From Penelope pileata (Eukaryota > Chordata > Aves > Galliformes > Cracidae), in assembly GCA_013396635.1 (NCBI GenBank), contig WBMW01005650.1:4233647-4297646 (forward strand): 64,000 nucleotides of DNA, in the 5' to 3' direction. A program made the translations under genes and the position numbers. The notes under the pieces were generated by a model. That model did not search any database, was not told the origin of the DNA, and saw only the letters and a program-made list of their open reading frames with translations. This document shows positions 1 through 11,665 of the stretch, piece by piece. Position 1 is the stretch's first letter. Each line of letters begins with the position of its first letter.

Positions 1-527
1 CTGCATTTCAGTGTGCAATAAGGTTACCTGGAACACTTGACACTGTCACTGGTTCCCTCTCTTTTCTGCTGTAATTTCTCTCCTCTCAAAGGTACAGGTG
101 AGTTAAGTAAATACTTTTTGTAAAGATATAATTTTATAATATTTCCTGTTTCTTATTACAGAACAAGATGAGCTGAAGTTGTGGAAGTGTTCTAACAGTA
201 TAATAATGGTTATTTTATTTAATTGAAACATCTGTGCTTTATACATATTTTAAAGGAAATTGATTTTTAATAGGTAAAAAATAATTTACCTTGTTGTTCA
301 AACAGTCATTTTTCAATTTCCAACAACTTTTCAATTACATCATGTCTTCTTTAATTATATGTAAAGTACAGAAGAACATTAACATAACGAACTAGCATTA
401 CTTTTAAAGCAATGTTGAAAAACACAGCATCAAGCAGATAGTTTTAAAGAAAAACTGAATGCTCCAACTAGAACTGCACCGGGCAAGGATAACTAGAAGC
501 ATGTTACAAGATCCAAGGAGAATGGGC

Positions 528-552
528 TTTTTTTTTTTTTCTTTTTTTTTTT
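528..552. repeat. T-rich homopolymer tract
   Basis: Thirteen T, one C, then eleven T. This is a low-complexity tract with no element body visible on either side. Confidence 0.95.
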
Positions 553-1020
553 AAAGTGTGCACTGGAATATATCAATTCATGCCAGATAAGCGTTGCATA
601 GCACCTTTCCTGAAACTGAAGGGAGAAACGCAATAGCAGTCAGAAAACTCTTTGGAAATAATTAGAATACAAAATAGACTAGGTATAAAGAGCAAAAAAA
701 CTCAACAGACTAACAAAAAAAACACAGACATTTTTATCAAAGCCCTGCAGGGTTATCGTGAGGCATAGGACAACTGTATTGCAATTAATTCAATCATTAT
801 ATTACTGTCATGCCTCACTTACACCATGGCTTCAGAGCTCATGTGGGGCAAAAACAGGAGTTGCAAGGCTCTGAAGCCTTGGATATTTCCAATATTAGGC
901 ACTCCTGGGAAGAACAGAACAGAAAGCTTGGGATAGATACAGCTGTAATGTGTCCCTGCCAGAAGCAGTTTATAAATTAATACTTTTTAGCAGCTTTCAC
1001 AAGTACTTCACAGTATATGC

Positions 1021-1044
1021 ACATATATATATATACACACATAT
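1021..1044. repeat. Short AT/AC microsatellite
   Basis: Alternating AT dinucleotides run into AC and back to AT. It is short and interrupted, so probably only weakly polymorphic. Confidence 0.9.
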
Positions 1045-1339
1045 AAAAGTTAAATTAAAAAAAACTGGTAGTCTTCATTGGCTGCCGACATAGATGGATT
1101 CTTACGAAGCCAGGAAATGTATTTAAGAACAAGCTCGAATGACTTTTCACTACATACTGAGCATGGTTAGGTATTAGTACTTCTAACATACCGTCCTCCT
1201 TATCAGAAAGAACAATAGCCTGAGTAGTCAGTCCCATCATTTTTTCTCTTCAAAGGAAAAAATTAAAGTTTAAATAACAAATAATGGATAAAATTTTCTC
1301 AGGAAACCTGAGTTCTAAGGAGTGAGGCCAAAACTGCTG

Positions 1340-1385
1340 ACACACACACATACACAGACACACACATACCAAAAAAAAAAAAAAA
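1340..1385. repeat. AC microsatellite with A15 tail
   Basis: An interrupted (AC)n run (1340-1368) is followed after two C by fifteen A (1371-1385). I do not see a retroposed body upstream, so this is classed as a compound simple repeat. Confidence 0.9.
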
Positions 1386-4300
1386 TCCAGTCCCATTCAG
1401 AGACATTTAGAAATTGATCATTATAATTTCTTTTTTTGTCTTATTAGGTTGACTCAAGATTATGAGTGAAGTTCTTGCCACACTGAAACTGGCATCGGAA
1501 CTCACTAGGACAAAGAGTTCACCTTTTAGTCCTGTTTTGTTTTCAGAACTGTGCAGAGAGGTGTCTTTGTTATTCTTTTTAAGGTGAACTGTGTTTAGTA
1601 TGATGAAATTACAAGGGTATCTAAATATAAAGTCTTTCTAGTGGCTTGGCAATGACCCCAGTGAAACTTTTCTGATAAAGCATGCTAGAAGTGACAAGTA
1701 CACGAGTAGGACTTTTGGTTTACCTCTAAGACAGAACGGTCGTTCATAGCCCAAAGAAGCTCCTCTGATGATAATGTTATAACTCTGTGTCGTATTTAAT
1801 CCACATATCACAATGGCTCTGCATAAAGTACTGAACAAAGACCTTCTTGGGGAACACAACAAATAATATATCACTCAAAGGGTAGCCAAGAAGTAATGCA
1901 AGCAGTGATGGTGGAGGGACAGTAATTGGTTTCCTGGTATCAGAAGCTGTTTGTTTGCTGTACATTTAAAGCTTCAATCAAGTATAAACTAGATCATAGG
2001 AGACATCTATACCTGGATGTTATCAACACTTCTGTATAGAACCCAGAATACAGGTATTAACTTTACAGAGCTGGCAGGGAATGCAACTACTTAGGAAGCA
2101 CTACTCAATCAAGGCTATTAAATCAGCATATCTACAACTATCAGAAAGAAAAAATGTATTTTATAAAGTGATACAGTGGCTGAGATGTCCATTCCTTCTG
2201 TAATTACATATATCTCTCGACTCCTAGTTGCAACACCACTAGGAGAGCATTTTTACTGTGTTTTGACTGTTTACTGATCTAGGTGTGATCTACTGCAACA
2301 TTACTGCAACATGGCAACATTGCTGCACTATTGAAAACCTACTTTGCAAATAAGTGAGATCTTAAAGGCACCAGCAATCTCACCTACACATGCAGAAGTT
2401 GCAAAATTTATCTTTCTTTGAGCTGAGGTAAATTGGACCAAATACTATAATTTGTTCCTCATTTTCCCTCTCAAAAACAAACTGATAAAAAACAAAAGTA
2501 TTCATGAAGCCTAAGGAATTACATTTCCTGTAATGTTTGTTTTTTGGCATAATAATTTTACCCTTATCTTTTTCTCCGGAACCCTGCGGAAATTAAATTA
2601 ACATTTTTAACTGTCTGTTTTAACTTTGCCACAATAAAAAAGAAGAGTTATGGCTAAGCTTTGGAACATCAAATTCAAATGTAATATCAGTAAAGCAATT
2701 TCTCTGAAATTTGTAAACAATACATTGCCTGGGAGAGCCTGCCGTTGTTAGTAATTTTGGACTGAGTTCTTTATAGCTGCTTATTCTAACATGGCGTTTC
2801 CATCCTGTTAAAATGTCATATGGATAAAGGAGTAAATTTTGACAGCTGTGACAGGATTATCATTGCCAAGGAAATCACATCCCTGGTACTCATATGTTTC
2901 AGTACATCTATTTTACTTTGTCTTTGGCCTTGACTGAACTAAAAATTACCTTCTCAGACAAGAACAGAAACATAACAAAAAGACAGAAAGAAAATACTGT
3001 TATTCTCTTAAATAACTTGATGCTTGAAATTACAGCAATAAGAAACAATCTTTCAGGGTTGTTTTTAATTGCATTGTTCAGATGTTGAGGGAACACAAGG
3101 CTTCTTTCTTCAAGGACATAGCCAATATGCATTTTATCTGGGCACATTTAGTAACAGGAGGGTTTTGCTTGTATTTACGTTAGATGAGAAACACTACCGA
3201 AGATTCTACTAGCATTAGTCAATCAATCTGTTCAGCTATGTGCAAAATGGGTACAAAAAACCTCAAATGATACTTGCAGTACCCCAGACTTCCAGACCAT
3301 GGGAATTTCCATGCTGCAGTGCACGTGTCACTTCATGCACTAGTTCTCCTTCTCTTTGGACAATAAAAACTAAATAGTAAAGAGACGAAGTGGCTATATC
3401 TGCTATTAATGTTGGCATTCACCTACTGTCTCTCAGGCCTCACTCCCGAATATTATTTGATATTAAGGGCATGTAAGTTCCATTGATTGAAATGCTGATT
3501 TATGGGCTCTGAAATACTATGCCCAGAAATACAATCTCTCAGTAAGCATCAGTTACAGCAGCAGTGGTAGTATTGAAGGGATTCCTCTGAGCAACTGGGA
3601 AAGGCTTTAAAGAGGGAATGGAATGGTGTCAAATATTTCAATCAAAGCTACCAAGTGCTCTGCATTTGTCTTAATTTAAGATAAGACTGCATCTAGAAAT
3701 ACGCAACATCTTAGGAAATGTTCTTTTCTACCTAGTTATTCCATTAAATGTGGCCTTCTATTTGTGGAAATAGTAAGATAAGTATAGAATTTGTCAAGAG
3801 AAACTTTTGAAACTTCTGTGCTATATCTATACTGCTTTTTTTTGTTTGGTTTTTTTTGTTTTTTGACTCTGGCTTCCAAAGCTGCCAACATACATGTACT
3901 GCAAGGACGGCAAGGCTTGATTTGTTTCCTCAGATTTCTTCACACAAAACTGTACTATCACCTATTCTTAAATTTGTGATTCATACAGTGACAGTACTGG
4001 GTACAACTCACAATGAGCTCACCGCTGGATCTCATCCATTTATCTTTGTGTCCAAGTGGGAGATTAACAAATGGTATAGAGAACTTCCTTTCCAACACCA
4101 ATCCATGCATTGGCAGTATCTGTTAACAGTGGCAAAAAGATACTCGTGTCACTAACAGTTCTGCATCAATACAGAAACAGTGACTAGTGTGTTCTCTTTA
4201 GCCAATCACAGAAAACACTGAAGTATTTATACTGTGGGGATGTTCTGCTGCCTAACTGTTCTTTGACAGTCTTTACTTATAAGCCCTACATTTCAATGCA

Positions 4301-5145
4301 CCATTTGCAATCATTGAAATGCTAATCTTAACGTAACTTTTATGCTCATTACACTCTTCTTGCAGGGCTTGAGAAAGCTGTTGTTCCATCAGAGACGGCA
4401 TGCCTGTTGGTTATTGAGGCACTCTATAGTCTCTTCCCAAATACACCCTTTACCACCCCAAGAGAAGACCAAAATAAACATGACGCTAACACTCCACCAT
4501 TTCCCAAGTATGCCCTGGAGGATGATCTGCAGCAACAAAAAGGCCACAGACAGCAGGCCACTTATGAAACACATGTCCTTCTCAAGTGGAGGCAAGATTT
4601 GCCCACGCTTTTGTTATGAGAATAGCCCCTTGGTCAACTAGCTAATGAAAATGTTACATTTGACAGACAGAACTCACATGAAAAATGGCAAAGGCCTTCA
4701 GGTAAGGTTAGCTACAGAAGTTCCTCAGTATATGAACTGACCAAGGGTCAAAGCTGCCAAGGTGTTTAGGTACCTAAAGCTAGATGGTGTGTTAGGCACT
4801 TAAACTACCTGAGTGTTTTTGTAAAATCTACTAGGCATTCATTTGCCTTCCATACATGAAATATTTGGTCCCTGAGAGCAACGTCAAGCATCAACCTGAT
4901 TGTGTGGTACATATAATGGAAGAAATGTTGCTGTATTGCGGCTTAAATTATCAGTCTCCCTGCACAAAACCCTGAAACTGTTTGCAGCATCTCCTTCACA
5001 CTTGCAATCTTCACACTTCTCCTGCTTGTGAGAACATCACACTCAGTCAAATTTGCATTTGTGAACTGTAGGGTTTTGCATGTGCAACCAGGTGCACTCA
5101 ACACCAATTATCTTTTGCAAGGCCAATGCCAAATGCCAATGTTCT

Positions 5146-5151
<6 letters not shown>

Positions 5152-5192
<41 letters not shown>
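5152..5192. repeat. Uninterrupted A41 tract
   Basis: Forty-one consecutive A, then C and six more A. This is the longest homopolymer in the window. It could be the tail of a recent plus-strand retroposed transcript, but the upstream 50 bases have no AATAAA hexamer, I recognise no gene body, and I found no target-site duplication by eye. A mononucleotide expansion or a length error in assembly is equally possible. Confidence 0.95.
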
Positions 5193-5193
<1 letters not shown>

Positions 5194-7654
5194 AAAAAAT
5201 ACACTTCTTCTTCTTTACGCTGCGCTATAAGAAGCTGAGGCAAACAGTATGTTGTAACTTGTCTGAAAAGACTTTTGAAGAACAAAATAACTCCCACAAA
5301 TACGTGTGGACTTGCAGCATGCCCACAGAATGGCATGTAGCGTTCAGGTGCTGTTCAAAGCTGTTGGTCCTCTCTCCTCAGTATTTCTTCCCTTTGATTT
5401 TTGACATTGTTTGCATCATGTAAAAGTGATACTCACTGAATAGCGAAAGTAGTATGTACTACACAAAAAGCCTCAGGCTGTTGTTTGAAAGATTTTTATA
5501 GCTTTAAACATCGACAATATCTTGTCAACAGTCCTTTAGTTGCTTCAGTGAAATATAAACAAGAAATACGCAGAGTTTAAAGTCCTTGAGAAAGCCATAA
5601 TTATACATACATTCGTGGTCAATTTGTTTCTTTGGAAATTTTATTAACCACACACGTCTACTTAATTCTGATGTTTTCACAACAGCAAAGTTCACAACAC
5701 TGTAGCTAAGGTTTTGTCAGCACTTTCATTATTAACTTCTTTCTGCCATGTCTATGAAGCATCTTGCTTGTCTGAAACTTGACACAAAGGCCTCACTCTC
5801 TTTTAATGGCTCCTCAGGCAAGCCCTAAGTCTATATCTTGAGAACTCCCAGCTCTGCAACAAGCAGCAGCTCTAAGACCTTAGGACCATTTTGAAACTCT
5901 CCAACTAGTTTCCTAGACTGAAATATACACACAATCGTTCAGCACATGTAGTGTACTTCCAGGGCATAAAGAAAGCCTCCCATCTGCAATGATAAACACC
6001 GTGAATGATATGGACAAACCAGACAGTTCTGCAAACCTTCAGAGTCTGCCTCACACCGCGTTTATTCTAGAGCTATCTGCAGACACATGGGTTATGGCTG
6101 GAATGTTTTGCAATCCACTCAGATTTAGTGAGGCTTCTAGGCCTTAGTGGTAGATGTACAAACATTCACAAATTTCTAGGACAAATTTCCAGGAGGGGAG
6201 AAAGGGGACACACTTAATGAAGTTGCAGCACAACAGATAAGACAGTTCAAATGCCACTCTTAATGTAAGGTAACTCCTTCAGCTGTACTTAAGACCAGGA
6301 CACTGTTCAACAGTTAACACCTCCATAGGGCTTCTTCTACCAGTCTAGCACGCCTTTATCCCAGGTAATCAAGGGTACATTTCACAGTTCATACTCTATG
6401 CTAGCCCCTAGCCTGTCCCCTTTAGGTGAATCTGGGGCATCTGAGATCTCTGTTTTTCTTCTCCCACACACTACCTAAATGAATGAAGAAGGGAAGAATC
6501 TCACCATACTGTGAGACACCGATCTTTGAAAGAAGAATTGCTGACATGATATAGGTGACTGGACATTTAGTTTTTGACATGAAGTTTCAGGCAATGACAA
6601 CATCTTTTTTAAACTACGAAGAATCAACAGTAATTCAAAATCTTTTAGAATTTTCATTACAACAAAAATAGACAGCTAACTGGTCTAATTGCCGGAGATA
6701 GAAAAGAAAATGCTGGATTATTACAGACAAAATTTGCATTGTTAATAGCTCAATAGATTTTGTCCCTGATTTTTGCCCATTTAGCCCACTCAAAATTATA
6801 CTGCTCTGTTTGTGTTCATAATGATTTTAGGAATAAATATATAATTACCAGAATGACTGGAAGGATTCCTAAGTTTTCCTAGCTAATTAGATCAGTTACT
6901 GTGCAGTTTTAAGTCAAATGTAATTAATTAGTAACACTATTGATAAAATTTTAAGTTTTAAGGGTCAAGCTGCTTCTAGTGTGATGAAAATGCTGCAGAA
7001 TCAATAGATTTCCATGTCTCAGAAAGAATCTTTGATATTTTATGTGAGCAGCTGTACCACAGCAATTTAGGTGCTCTGAAGAGTAAGGGGAAGGTGGGCA
7101 AAAAAGAACTCCCCCAGACTCCTCTATGAAGTGACACAAGAGTCGAGCTGAGGTGGGACCCCCAGAAAATAAACAAGCTACTCAGATTCTTGCTATTTGC
7201 TTCAAAATTCCCTGAACTAATGAGAACTAATTCCAATTTAAATCTAATTGTTTCTGTTAAAAATATTAGTTACCCTCAGGATTAGAAAATGAATTTTGCA
7301 TCACTTGGATTTTTGTTGTTTTGTGTGGTTCTCTCTTGTGAAGTGATGCATTTTTTACAACGTTAGTAGTACAACAGTTAATTGAGGGACAGATTTACAA
7401 ATGTTTATCAGCCCCTAAAGATGGAAAAAGTCACCTCAGAACTTACAAGTGTCTGAACCTATTCCTCTTCAGATGGCTGATGGAACTGAAGAGCGTTTCT
7501 ATTTCTGTTTGTATCTTAGAAGTTCACTATGTTAAAAACCTTGGCAAGCCAGCATCATATAGCCCTTCTTTCTACATGATAACTGTTCCATTGTAAAAAG
7601 GGGGATAATGTACTGCTTTGGCATTTAAATTCTTTTTCTTGTCCTCTCATGTTG

Positions 7655-7750
7655 GCTAATTATTCCTTTGTGGTTAAATTAGCTAATTATGCCTGTATCA
7701 TAGCTCTTTGTGAGGCAGGAATCTCTTTCTGTCATTGCTGATAATTAAAT
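7655..7750. promoter_or_regulatory. Clustered homeodomain-type motifs (possible enhancer)
   Basis: The 9-mer GCTAATTAT occurs twice 27 bp apart (7655-7663 and 7682-7690), and a third ATAATTAAAT lies at 7741-7750. A CCTTTGTGG core between the first two fits an HMG/SOX-type site. TAATTA is a known core for LIM, PAX and Hox-class homeodomains. In AT-rich DNA such motifs arise by chance, so a role as a developmental enhancer is only inferred. Confidence 0.2.
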
Positions 7751-9730
7751 GAATTGAGCTTGATTTTTGGTTTGGGATACAGTTCTAAAGCATTTTTCTT
7801 TATTGTACATGGTATAAAGTGGTAAAAATAATTACAAGTGATTTTTTGTTGATCACAGAACAGAGACAACTTTTCTGCTGTGGTACAAAAGGTTTTGCAA
7901 ATTGATTTAAGTTACCAAGGGTGAGGAAGGGAAAAGGAAGGAGGATTTTACCCCTTCTACTCATCCCTTAACAATCTTACAAGAATTAGAAAATCCATCA
8001 AAAATTCACATGGAATTTAAGGAGGAGAATGATAATGTGAATTCTTTTCTCAATTATCACATGATTAAAATGTAGAGTTTTTTTTCCTTTAAATTCATTT
8101 GCCAAGTCCTGGGCATATTTTTCATTCTGTAACTTGTCATAGTGGAAGTGCAAGCTGAAGGCTTTTATACAAGGGTCAGATACGCTGTAGCCAGCACTTC
8201 TTCTCCTTACCCTAGAAATGATGCCCTCTTTGATCTAAGAGACAAATATTGTCTGCTAGAATTAAAAAAAAACCCAAAAAACAGCTTTAATCTTCATGCT
8301 AGTTCTGCTTCAGGTGTCTCCTAAGCAGAGAATATCATCTGTATCCAGCTGTACAAACTGCGTACAGTACAGAAGGGTAGAAGGCTCTGCAGCAGGGATT
8401 AAGCTATAACCTCTAAGACATGCAGCTTTCAGACAGCATTACCCTCTGACCTAGAACCCTACAGCAAAATGCTGGAAGTTTAATTAAATGTGTGTATATA
8501 TATCTAACTCATTCTCTCTTAGGCCACTTTAGCAAAACATTTTTATTTCAACCACCCTTGTTGACATTACTAATGTTGTGGACCAAGGGAGATTAATTTT
8601 AATGTAGACATCTTGCTGCACTAATCACAGCACCTGCGTAATTTCACGTCTCTATAAGGCTTCAGTCAAAGTCTGTCAATATTGATGAGAAAACACGTAT
8701 TGATATCAATGGGATGCAGACCAAACTACACATAACTTGCCAAAGCAATTTCTGATCGTAGGGAGAACTTGCTGATAGCCTGAACTACAGCATGAAGACA
8801 AGTACTGGGTATAACAGAAAAGAGCCTTCACTGAATGAAAAGAGGTTTGGGGAAATAAGAGCACTGAGGGGAGAAGAACTATACTCTAGCCCTTTTGGCT
8901 AGTGACTGCATATGTGAAGTAAATAGTTCCTGAGACTGAAGGCTCTGGTTGCCTCTGTGGGTAACCCACCTACTGCATTGCTTACTGTTAGTTTGCTGTG
9001 CTTGATCACTTTCATATCTGAAAGCCAGTGCAAAGACCTTGATACATTTTGTTTCTCTTTAAGTATTTATGTCCTTTTGCAAGGATAATTTAACTATTTT
9101 CAAGCCTATTTTGAATTATTAAATCTTTCATTTCCTCTTATCAAAACCAAATCTGAGTGGAGAAACAACGAACATATAAAATCACGTAACTAACATATAA
9201 TTGATATTATCTGGCTAGAAGAGAATATGCTGCCTCAGTATTTGAGGATCAAAAGTGGAAGTTTGAAGAAATTAACCTTTAGCACTCTGGGAACCTAAAT
9301 TTTGCAAGGAATTGACTTTCACAAAATTTCATTCAAAACAAAACAAAAAATGACAGCAAAATAACTTTCCATTCTTATATTGCCAAGGAATCATTTAATA
9401 TTCAATTTACTTCCAGATTCTACAGCAATGCAATATATCCATTTACTGGTAACAGCCATTTATAGCTAGAGCACTCTAAGGTATTAGTATCTGACTATTT
9501 CTAGTTGCTGTGCAATTAGTTCCATATTTCATATTTTTAGCATTTGTTTGAGACTGTATTCCATTTTGACTTCTAAAAGCACTAAGATTCCCTTCAACAC
9601 CTAACACTAACTTTAAGGCAACTAATGCCTCATTTGCAGTTCCTTCTCCATTTCCATTTATAAGCTGTAGAATTACAGAGAAATATGCTTCCGTAGATTA
9701 TAGATGTGCCACCTAGGCCAGTTTTAATTT

Positions 9731-9746
9731 AAAAAAAAAAAAAAAA
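9731..9746. repeat. A16 homopolymer
   Basis: Sixteen consecutive A in AT-rich DNA. No retroposon body is visible. Confidence 0.95.
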
Positions 9747-11569
9747 GAAGACTACAAAACTTTCACTGGGGTATGCTCTATGCTATCATGTTGGTGTTTG
9801 TTGCTCTATGAGAAACAACAGGTGTTGAATATATAGATGTCAATATTAGCAAACTATTATTAAAATGACTCTTTAAAAAGCTGAACCTGTGAAATGGTGA
9901 TTATTAAGGAAGGATTCTTCATAACCCTAAGAGTAAAGGCTCATGGAATATAAAAGAAAATAAATATTTCCTTTGTACGTTCATATCTAGGTTTGCAGAC
10001 AGTCTCTTTATAATAGTTATATTGCCACCTTTATTTAAAAAATCAGACAAACTTATTTGCATGACTGAAATACATTTTTCCTCTACTAAATTATTCTAAT
10101 GGGATTTGGTAGAGATAAAAGTAAACTGTTAAAATATTCTGCACAGCTAAGTCTGCTATCTGCAGGCGTTATTCACTCACTAAGATAACACTTTTAGGGT
10201 TTGGTACCCAGCTTCTTGAGGGTAAAAATAAGCCTTTGTCCGTCCTTCAGGATTGTTAACAGTAAGTGATTTCCACATTAACATCAATAGCAATAATGAA
10301 GATGTCCTTTTCAATTCATCCTAGGGAACTCTGAGTGAGAACTGTTATTTGGTAAAGCTCCATTCTTTAATAGAGTCCAAAGATAATTGGGTATTGAAAA
10401 TTCCATCTAAATCAACCAAATAAATCTTTCGGTTACCAAATTAATAATTTCAGTGATGCCATCAGCATTCAATTTTCACTCCATTAAATTCCTAAATTCA
10501 TGTGAGAATGGCACAGCAAACAAATTAAAATGAGTTTCTTATAAAAATGAGAATGATAAGATTATGCCTTCTAAAAAAGCAATTTAACTCAAATAAATTA
10601 TTTTTAAATTATTAAATGAGGCATTGCATTAACTATGAAAGCGGAGCATAAAAGGGCACTGGCCTATGGAAAATCAGACATCTATAGATATAATTGTCCA
10701 AGGTTATGGAGGTCTGAAATAATTGGCTCATAAAACTTTATGGCAACTTGTACAATATTCTTCTTTCTTAAGATAGCTTTCTGATCAGCAGAATGACAAG
10801 ACGGGGAGAAACTGAGGATATTTTTTTCTCAGGAGCACATGGGTAAATGTTTTCAAGTAGCCCCTTGTTGCTTTGCTCAACACAGAGCATCAGAGCAAAA
10901 TGTTACTTGCTTTGTATGGAATATTAAATCACTTTTGAACTACATCATGTTACAGTAAGTCAGCTGAGTGTCAAGGAGTTCTGCAGGAAGAATTCAGGAT
11001 ACAAGACAAGAAAATTTCATAATTGTTTTCTTTAGACTATGTTCTCAGTACCTTGAAGGTTTGAACATTTTAAATGTCAGGTTTGATACATTCTCTCCTT
11101 TTCAGTTCTTGTTCAGTCAACTTCACAGAAAGCCAAAATTCTAAAGAATGAAAAAAAAAAACCAAAATAGAAAGAGACTGCAGTAGCATCTTGATAGCAA
11201 AGCACTGTGAATAACAAGAGATTTTCATATAATTTCCATAAAAGGAATAAATGCTATCTCCTGCTTCTGGTGGAGTCCTATCAATAATGTGAAAAAAGCA
11301 ATATGTGAAGCTGAAGAAATGTTTCACAATTGTACTAGACTCAGAAGTCTGTACAGGTAAAATGGAGGTCTGTTAAATGAAAACAAATTCTTCTCTTCTA
11401 CTTGATGGTTGTCTTCGCAGATAACTGCTCCTCAATCTCACACACGCATATATCCCTATACCAGTGCCTTGTTTTCCCTACCTTCTGTTCACTTCCTGAA
11501 AAAAAGAACAGAAATGGAAATACTATATACTGGAGTTAGAGAAACATTTTATATTGCATTTAAAAGTCT

Positions 11570-11665
11570 GATGCAGTAAAATATATGCAAGTTGTCCCAC
11601 TGACTTCAGGGGAGTTTCATGCTTTTGATAAGAGAACTGCAGTGAAGTTAGACCCTCTCCTTGTT
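11570..11665. repeat. Ancient interspersed repeat tail (amniote type)
   Basis: The segment contains CCCACTGACTTCAGGGGAG followed by TTTCATGC. It closely resembles the inverted 'CCCATTGACTTCAATGGGAG' core that recurs in old reptile and bird interspersed repeats. Flanking words (GTCTGATGCAG before, GTGAAGTTAGACCCT after) also fit that pattern. I assign only 'old amniote repeat', not a named family. A related core is seen at 35338-35375. Confidence 0.4.

Larger units (their letters stand above)
1..5151. other. Non-coding AT-rich block, no gene seen
   Basis: I see no recognisable exon or conserved protein in this stretch. It holds short simple repeats (listed separately), many short overlapping open frames without coding character, and a small inverted repeat, CTCCTAG at 2221-2227 with CTAGGAG at 2239-2245. 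A short motif near 3468-3500 loosely resembles the ancient repeat tail described at 11.6 kb. A possible splice acceptor followed by an open frame at 4367-4619 is discussed under findings. The block is most simply intron or intergenic DNA, possibly inside a minus-strand unit starting at the CpG island near 43.4 kb. Confidence 0.6.
5194..11569. other. Non-coding AT-rich block, no gene seen
   Basis: No exon, RNA gene or mobile element is recognisable. The open frames are under 90 codons and overlap on several frames. Notable content is the homeodomain-type motif cluster at 7655-7750 and an A16 tract at 9731-9746. A segment near 8690-8720 weakly resembles the ancient 'TCAATGGGA' repeat tail but is too short to assign. 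Confidence 0.6.
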
